Origin: Pseudovibrio sp947494035
GTDB taxonomy: Bacteria > Pseudomonadota > Alphaproteobacteria > Rhizobiales > Stappiaceae
Direction of reading: 5' to 3'
Length of the DNA stretch: 64,000 nt
Assembly (NCBI GenBank): GCA_947494035.1
Contig: CANLTN010000011.1
Location: 1 to 64,000 of the forward strand
The position numbers and the translations under genes were made by a program. Below, piece by piece: positions 59,683 through 64,000 of this stretch. How positions within the stretch are numbered: the first letter of the stretch is position 1; each line of letters starts with the position of its first letter. The notes beneath the pieces were generated by a model, which ran no database searches, had not been told where the DNA came from, and saw only the letters and a program-made list of their open reading frames with translations.

Positions 59683-59715
59683 GTCAAAATCTACGTTTGG
59701 GCAGCTGTTATGCGC

Positions 59716-59823
59716 TTAGCTGCCGGCACCTGAAAACACGTAAAGCAGTGCCAAAACGCCGCCAAGGGTAGCTACGGTCCAAACAGTGAACCCCCAGCAA
59801 GACTTTTGAATTTCGTGGTCCAT
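59716..59823 (-). CDS. Single-TM microprotein (35 aa)
   Basis: A 35-residue ORF reading MDHEIQKSCWGFTVWTVA and continuing TLGGVLALLYVFSGAGS. An acidic/basic N-terminal stretch is followed by one hydrophobic helix (about 12-31) with two Trp at its start. It looks like the small accessory subunits of respiratory oxidases (CydX/CcoQ size class) but matches none that I know. The binding site is weak (AATGGTG). Support comes from the TM pattern and from a good terminator 33 bases downstream. Confidence 0.55.
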   Translation of the reverse strand: MDHEIQKSCWGFTVWTVATLGGVLALLYVFSGAGS

Positions 59824-60323
59824 AAAACACCATTTAATGGTTGATATGAGTGCGCCGAGGAAACCCCGTCAGCACAGGCCGCAGGAAATATCCCTCTCCT
59901 GCCCAAAGCGCAACAGCAAAACGGCAAATTTGACCCATCAGATCGCCGCAGTCCCGTCAAACTTCACCACCACATTTTTCCCAGTTAGATATACAGGATC
60001 CATAAAACCCCGTAGTGCCAACAGCTTACGTTGATTTTTGACTGTCTAAAAATCTAGACAATTACTAGAAAATGACCATGCATTTTTTTTAGGAAAATTC
60101 GTCGGAAACCCGACTATTTTGGGGTTGCAGCTTCCGTTTGCGACAACCTGAACCCCCATTTTTGACAGGTCAGAGCCGTGAATACTGCAAATTAGCTGGG
60201 TTCACTGAGTCTCAGATAGCCACCAGCTCTAGCCCATTCTGCTAAATCATGCCAAACAGATATCAAGCACTGTATGAACGCAGGCTGAATTTCCAGACAC
60301 AGCCTTAAAAAACAGAAAGACCA
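59824..60323. other. Intergenic region with small palindrome
   Basis: About 500 bases between the microprotein and the DUF599 gene. TGTCTA (60043-60048) and TAGACA (60055-60060) form a perfect 6-bp inverted repeat around AAAATC, possibly an operator. A minus-strand ORF (60192-60407) overlaps the DUF599 start and lacks a domain. Nothing else seen. Confidence 0.45.
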
Positions 60324-61040
60324 ATGCTTCAGATCCAGCTTTCCAACATCATAGCCATCTTCTTTTTCATCTTCGCATGGGGCTTGTACAGTTGGCTGGC
60401 CTACCACAGCCCATGGTCAAAGCACACGCTTTCCCACGCCATGGACGCTCACCGATATCGATGGATGCGCGCTATGCTGAAGCGACAGGTACGTATTGCC
60501 GATACCAACATCGCCTCCGGCTTACAGCAGGGAACCGCCTTTTTTGCCTCCGCCTCCCTGATCGCCATAGGCGGGACCGTCACCCTGCTGAGCGCTATGG
60601 ATGAGGTTGCAAACATGGCGCAGTTGCTCGAACTGCCATTTCTCAATGACCCATTGCAGAACGAAGCCAAGACTTTCGGCCTCATGGTTATTCTGGCCCA
60701 TGCTTTCTTCAAATTCGGCTGGGCCTATCGCCTCTTCAATTACACCACCATTGTCATGGGCTCGATTCCCGATGATGCCCACGACGAGAACGAGGAAGCT
60801 GTCCAAGCCTCACTCCGCGCAGCACGGCTGGCAACGCTTGCAGGCCGTCACTTTAGCAACGGCCAACAAGCCCTGTTCTTCGCTGTCGGTTATCTGGGGT
60901 GGTATGTCGGTCCATATATCTTTATGGGGACGACCCTGATGGTAATGCTGGTGCTGATAAGACGTCAGTTCTTCTCTAAAGCAAGAAAAGCCGTTTTGCC
61001 GGGCCCAAACGCACAGGATCTGGTCAGTACGGGTGCCTGA
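60324..61040 (+). CDS. DUF599 membrane protein
   Basis: 238 residues with about four TMs: IIAIFFFIFAWGLYSWLAY, GTAFFASASLIAIGGTVTLLSAM, TFGLMVILAHAFFKFGWAYRLFNYTTIVMGSIP and ALFFAVGYLGWYVGPYIFMGTTLMVMLVL. The loop HRYRWMRAMLKRQVRIADTNIASGLQQGTAFFASAS (about 43-78) is the DUF599 signature. Function unknown. Its 3' end overlaps the adenylate cyclase gene by 76 bp tail-to-tail. Confidence 0.88.
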   Translation: MLQIQLSNIIAIFFFIFAWGLYSWLAYHSPWSKHTLSHAMDAHRYRWMRAMLKRQVRIADTNIASGLQQGTAFFASASLIAIGGTVTLLSAMDEVANMAQLLELPFLNDPLQNEAKTFGLMVILAHAFFKFGWAYRLFNYTTIVMGSIPDDAHDENEEAVQASLRAARLATLAGRHFSNGQQALFFAVGYLGWYVGPYIFMGTTLMVMLVLIRRQFFSKARKAVLPGPNAQDLVSTGA

Positions 61041-62206
61041 TAGACATTTACCGGTGTGGGGAAACCCTTGAGCGGGTAAGTCCCCACATAGTTGCCTTCA
61101 GCGCAGTCAAGGATGTTCGCAACAGCCTGCGAGATCAGCATTTCCTGATTAAGGCGCTTTGAAAGATCCGCAATCCGGGCAGCCTCGTTCACCACAGGGC
61201 CAACGACCGTAAAGTCCAGCCGCCTCTGACCGCCAACATTCCCGAAGAAAACACGCCCGGAATGCACCCCCATACCAACATGGATGGCAGGCAGATCCGG
61301 GAACCCACGGGCATTCTCGACCGCCAGATCCGCAAGGCTTTCCCGAAGCGCCGCCAGCGCTTCAAACGCCGCTATTCTGGCGCTTTGCTCATCGGTGTAA
61401 GGAAACACCGCCAGCACTTCATCCCCAATGAACTTCAGGATCTCGCCGCCATGTTGTTCAACACGGGAGGTGATGATGCCGAAATATTCATTGAGCAGAT
61501 GCAACAGCGCCTTATCAGGCAGGTAATTGGAAAATCCGGTGAAGTTGCGAATATCAGAGAACGCCACAATCGCGTTGATATGCTCGCCGTCCCCGCGCTG
61601 GATCTCCCCCTCCATAACCCGCCGTCCGGCACGAGTGCCAAGATAGGTGTTCAGGATACTTTCGGAAGCCTGTCTGGAGTTGAACAACTCGCAAATAAGC
61701 GATAACGGCGCCGAAATCTGTTCAAACAGAGCTACATCTTCATCACGAAACCCATCGCCAGAGCGGGTCGCAAACGCCAGTCCATGCAATTCACCATCCG
61801 AGAACTTGATGGGAACAGAAACGTAATCCGTATACCCCTGCTCCTTGAGTTCCTGAGACACTTTGAGCTGGTCATACTCGTCATGCTCCCCAAATCTATG
61901 GCGGATGATCTTGCCGCTTTCGATGGAGCGCTTCCACAGGCTTTGATTATAAGACTCGCTCGATTCCGGGGTCTGCTGGAAATACCGGATGCGCGGCCCC
62001 ACACCCCGCTCCCAGATAAGTCCTTCACCATGATAATTCGGATCCAGAATAGCGATGCCGGTGGAGATCCGGTCCACCGCAACGCCCATTTTATGCAGGC
62101 GCTCCCCTAAAACCGCAAAGATACGGCAGGGACGCCCCAGCATTTTTGCATCCTTGGACAACCACTCCAGCAAATCGTAGAGAGACGATGGCTCGATTAC
62201 AGACAT
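60965..62206 (-). CDS. Class III adenylate cyclase with N-terminal sensor-like region
   Basis: 413 residues. The N-terminal 200 residues form a GAF-like region (IFAVLGERLHKMGVAVDRISTGIAIL, DYVSVPIKFSDGELHGLAFATR). The cyclase domain (about 215-385) has NAIVAFSDIRNFTGFSN (metal Asp), HGGEILKFIGDEVLAVFP (Lys and second Asp) and GMGVHSGRVFFGNVGGQRRLDFTVVGPVVNEAARIADL (Asp and Asn/Arg), so the adenine-selecting Lys and Asp are both present. Makes cAMP. No TM. ATG at 62206. Confidence 0.9.
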   Translation of the reverse strand: MSVIEPSSLYDLLEWLSKDAKMLGRPCRIFAVLGERLHKMGVAVDRISTGIAILDPNYHGEGLIWERGVGPRIRYFQQTPESSESYNQSLWKRSIESGKIIRHRFGEHDEYDQLKVSQELKEQGYTDYVSVPIKFSDGELHGLAFATRSGDGFRDEDVALFEQISAPLSLICELFNSRQASESILNTYLGTRAGRRVMEGEIQRGDGEHINAIVAFSDIRNFTGFSNYLPDKALLHLLNEYFGIITSRVEQHGGEILKFIGDEVLAVFPYTDEQSARIAAFEALAALRESLADLAVENARGFPDLPAIHVGMGVHSGRVFFGNVGGQRRLDFTVVGPVVNEAARIADLSKRLNQEMLISQAVANILDCAEGNYVGTYPLKGFPTPVNVYQAPVLTRSCAFGPGKTAFLALEKN

Positions 62207-62520
62207 TTACACCCCAGAGACGAATGAAGAGAAGACCACGTAAAACCACTATGCCCACAAACAAAAATGTCAGGCACTCCAATATTCTTCATTATTTACT
62301 ATCCAACTCAGACATTTACAGGAATACCATCAAGAAACCATCACATCTTTTGCTATCTTTTCTCCACAACTCAACACACGCACTACGTGCAAATGCTTCA
62401 ATTTCATAAAAAATTGTAGCCAAAAACTATCCCAACTTCTATTTTCATTCAATATATGAACACTGCACGCATTTTGTGATTGCCCGGCACATCACTGCGT
62501 CCCTAATCGAGAATCCAGCA
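62207..62520. other. Intergenic region between cyclase and thiE
   Basis: About 310 A/T-rich bases. Divergent promoters must lie here. No TPP riboswitch was recognised upstream of thiE. Plus-strand ORF 62146-62409 overlaps the cyclase and has no domain. Confidence 0.45.
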
Positions 62521-63123
62521 ATGTTGCATCGCTTTTACCAGATCATCGACAGCGCCGAATGGCTTCCCCGTATTCTTCCCCTCGGCGTCAAATTTATCCA
62601 ACTCCGTATTAAAGATAAGTCAGAGAACGAGATCCGCTCTCAGGTCCGTCTGGCAAAACAGCTTTGCGACAAGGCCGGTGCCGTGCTTGTCGTCAACGAC
62701 CATTGGCAAGCCGCCTATGACGCCAATGTGGGCTATGTGCACCTAGGACAAGATGACTTGAAAACCGCAGATTTCCACGCACTCCGCTCAGCGGGAATCT
62801 ACTACGGCGTTTCCACTCATGATGAAGCCGAGCTGGACACAGCTCTGGCACTCGACCCTGAATATGTGGCGCTCGGTCCGATTTACAAGAGCACCAGCAA
62901 AGAATTGAGCTGGCAGCCTCAGGGTCTCGAAACTCTGAAGAGATGGAGAGCACGCACCGACAAACATCTTGTGGCCATCGGCGGTATCACGCTTGAGCGA
63001 GCTGACGACGTCTTTGCAAGCGGCGCAGACTCCGTTGCCATCATCTCGGACGTCACCACCGCACAAGACCCCGAGCAACGCGTCACTCAGTGGCTTGAAA
63101 CTTCCAAAACCTGGCAGCGCTGA
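62521..63123 (+). CDS. thiE: Thiamine-phosphate synthase-like protein
   Basis: 200 residues, TIM-barrel ThiE/TenI fold. Landmarks: FYQIIDSAEWLPRILPLGVKFIQLRIKDKSENEIRSQVRLAKQLC, AVLVVNDHWQAAYDANVGYVHLGQDDL (about 58-84), YYGVSTHDEAELDTALALDPEYVALGPIYKSTSKE and VAIGGITLERADDVFASGADSVAIIS. These agree with ThiE, which joins the thiazole and pyrimidine phosphates; TenI cannot be excluded. Stand-alone: no other thi gene is nearby. The ATG at 62521 suits the family start. Confidence 0.85.
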   Translation: MLHRFYQIIDSAEWLPRILPLGVKFIQLRIKDKSENEIRSQVRLAKQLCDKAGAVLVVNDHWQAAYDANVGYVHLGQDDLKTADFHALRSAGIYYGVSTHDEAELDTALALDPEYVALGPIYKSTSKELSWQPQGLETLKRWRARTDKHLVAIGGITLERADDVFASGADSVAIISDVTTAQDPEQRVTQWLETSKTWQR

Positions 63124-63133
63124 CCCGGACAGC

Positions 63134-63162
63134 AAAAAAGGCAGCCACCGGGCTGCCTTTTT
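63134..63162. terminator. Bidirectional terminator between thiE and the clpP-like gene
   Basis: AAAAGGCAGCC pairs with GGCTGCCTTTT around a 4-base loop, with A- and T-runs on both sides. It serves the two convergent genes. Confidence 0.88.
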
Positions 63163-63184
63163 CATTCCTGCCAGCAAAGAGCTA

Positions 63185-63799
63185 TCAGGAAAGCTCTGAG
63201 GCGTTGTTGACCACTGAGCCAACAAGACCGTACTCGATACCCTCATCCGGGCTCATCCAGTAATCACGGTCAGTGTCTTTTTCAATGCGCTCAATCTTCT
63301 GACCAGTCGCATCAGCGAAGAGCTGGTTCAGACGATCACGCATCTTGAGAATTTCTTTGGCCTGAATTTCGATGTCAGTTGCCATGCCTCCAGCACCACC
63401 GGATGGTTGGTGAAGCAGGAAGCGGGTGTTTTTCGTGCAGAAGCGACGCTCTCGCGGCACAGACACGTAAATGAGCGCGCCAGCACTTGCCACCCAGCCC
63501 ATACCGAGAATACGAACTTCCGGCTTAATGAACCTGATCATGTCATGGATCATATCGCCGGACTCAACGTGTCCGCCCGGAGATGAAACAATAACGGTAA
63601 TCGGGTCGTTGCTGACTTGTGCAAGTGCAAGCAGACGGGAACAGACATCCTGAGCCATCTCTTGTGTCACAGGTCCTGTAATCAGCACTGTACGCGCATC
63701 AAAAAGATGCTTGTCCACCGGGATGGACTTTTCAGGATTCTTTGGCGCGTCTTCATCACCTTCGAGGCGAATTGACGTCGAAGCACAAATGTCCGTCAT
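63185..63799 (-). CDS. clpP: ClpP-like serine protease subunit
   Basis: 204 residues, ClpP fold. Landmarks: TVLITGPVTQEMAQDVCSRLLALAQVSNDPITVIVSSPGGHVESGDMIHDMIRFIKPEVRILGMGWVASAGALIYVSVPRERRFCTKNTRFLLHQPSGG. The nucleophile Ser stands in WVASAGALI where classical ClpP has ASMG(A/S), the His is in LLHQPSG, and the Asp follows near KDTDRDYWMSPDEGIEYGLV. A second, divergent ClpP paralogue rather than the main ClpP1 is likely. ATG at 63799 with AGGGAG 12 bases upstream; the frame is open to 63895. clpSA lies 10 kb away. Confidence 0.88.
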   Translation of the reverse strand: MTDICASTSIRLEGDEDAPKNPEKSIPVDKHLFDARTVLITGPVTQEMAQDVCSRLLALAQVSNDPITVIVSSPGGHVESGDMIHDMIRFIKPEVRILGMGWVASAGALIYVSVPRERRFCTKNTRFLLHQPSGGAGGMATDIEIQAKEILKMRDRLNQLFADATGQKIERIEKDTDRDYWMSPDEGIEYGLVGSVVNNASELS

Positions 63800-64000
63800 G
63801 CGAATGACATGCTCCCTTTTATTAGCTACCACACAACGCGGTAGACTCTGATCAAACATAACTAAAAGATACTGCGGCAGACCGCAAACACACAAAGTGA
63901 TAGCCTAACAGAAATTCCCTAGGAAAAAGAGGGTGTTCTCCCTACACTTTTGATAGGCAATCAAAAAGCCGCTGTTTCTCCACTCAAAATGAGGTAGTTG

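Overview
The window looks like a chromosomal segment of an alphaproteobacterium, most likely a Hyphomicrobiales/Stappiaceae-type marine organism (a Pseudovibrio-like genome is my best guess; this is inference). The grounds are gene content and order: pyrB-pyrC'-plsY-dprA-topA-rnr-DUF983-NUDIX-MFS-rpmG, then divK-DUF3572-dinB, clpS-clpA next to a phasin, and EipB, DUF1489, DUF3572 and DUF2147 proteins. I see no insertion sequence, phage, CRISPR array, tRNA or plasmid gene. Almost everything is core chromosome.

Layout. 1-240 appears to be the promoter and leader of a ribosomal RNA operon that runs leftward off the window. 1.2-2.8 kb holds a small Sel1-like gene and two tandem DUF2147 secreted proteins. 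2.9-9.5 kb, on the minus strand, holds the osmoregulated periplasmic glucan cluster opgG - small ORF (opgI candidate) - opgH, followed by a GT39-type membrane glycosyltransferase, a GNAT acetyltransferase and a Nu-class GST. 10-19.5 kb holds the three tRNA amidotransferase genes, with gatB apart and gatC-GNAT-gatA together, separated by a multicopper oxidase, an L-2-hydroxyglutarate-oxidase-like flavoprotein and an orphan YjhX/TopAI toxin-like gene. 18.8-21.1 kb has a half-size MFS gene divergent from a GlxA/AraC regulator and a TetR regulator. 21.3-22.6 kb has two tandem exported YHS proteins. 22.8-27.8 kb has a UPF0173 hydrolase, ung, ruvX, an AEC carrier and an AidB-like acyl-CoA dehydrogenase.

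27.9-40.7 kb is a long plus-strand run for pyrimidine synthesis, phospholipid synthesis, DNA uptake/processing, topology, RNA decay and ribosomal protein L33. The dihydroorotase-like gene has lost its zinc-binding HxH motif and is probably a structural PyrC' subunit. 40.8-41.65 kb is a non-coding gap where many relatives carry pleD next to divK; it contains three consecutive stem-loops. 41.7-49 kb has divK, DUF3572, a HAD protein, dinB, eipB, and a ridA-GDPD-DUF482 run followed by a HIT gene. 49.2-54.4 kb has azlCD, clpA, clpS and a phasin. 54.7-63.8 kb has a SPOR-tailed D,D-carboxypeptidase, a VWA/J-domain pair, panC, DUF1489, a 35-aa membrane microprotein, DUF599, a class III adenylate cyclase, thiE and a ClpP-like protease.

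Intergenic DNA is strikingly A+C-rich on the plus strand, and the rRNA promoter points leftward. Both fit the minus strand being the leading strand of replication here. Start sites were chosen from Shine-Dalgarno-like sequences and family N-termini. No database search was run, so family names rest on recognised motifs.
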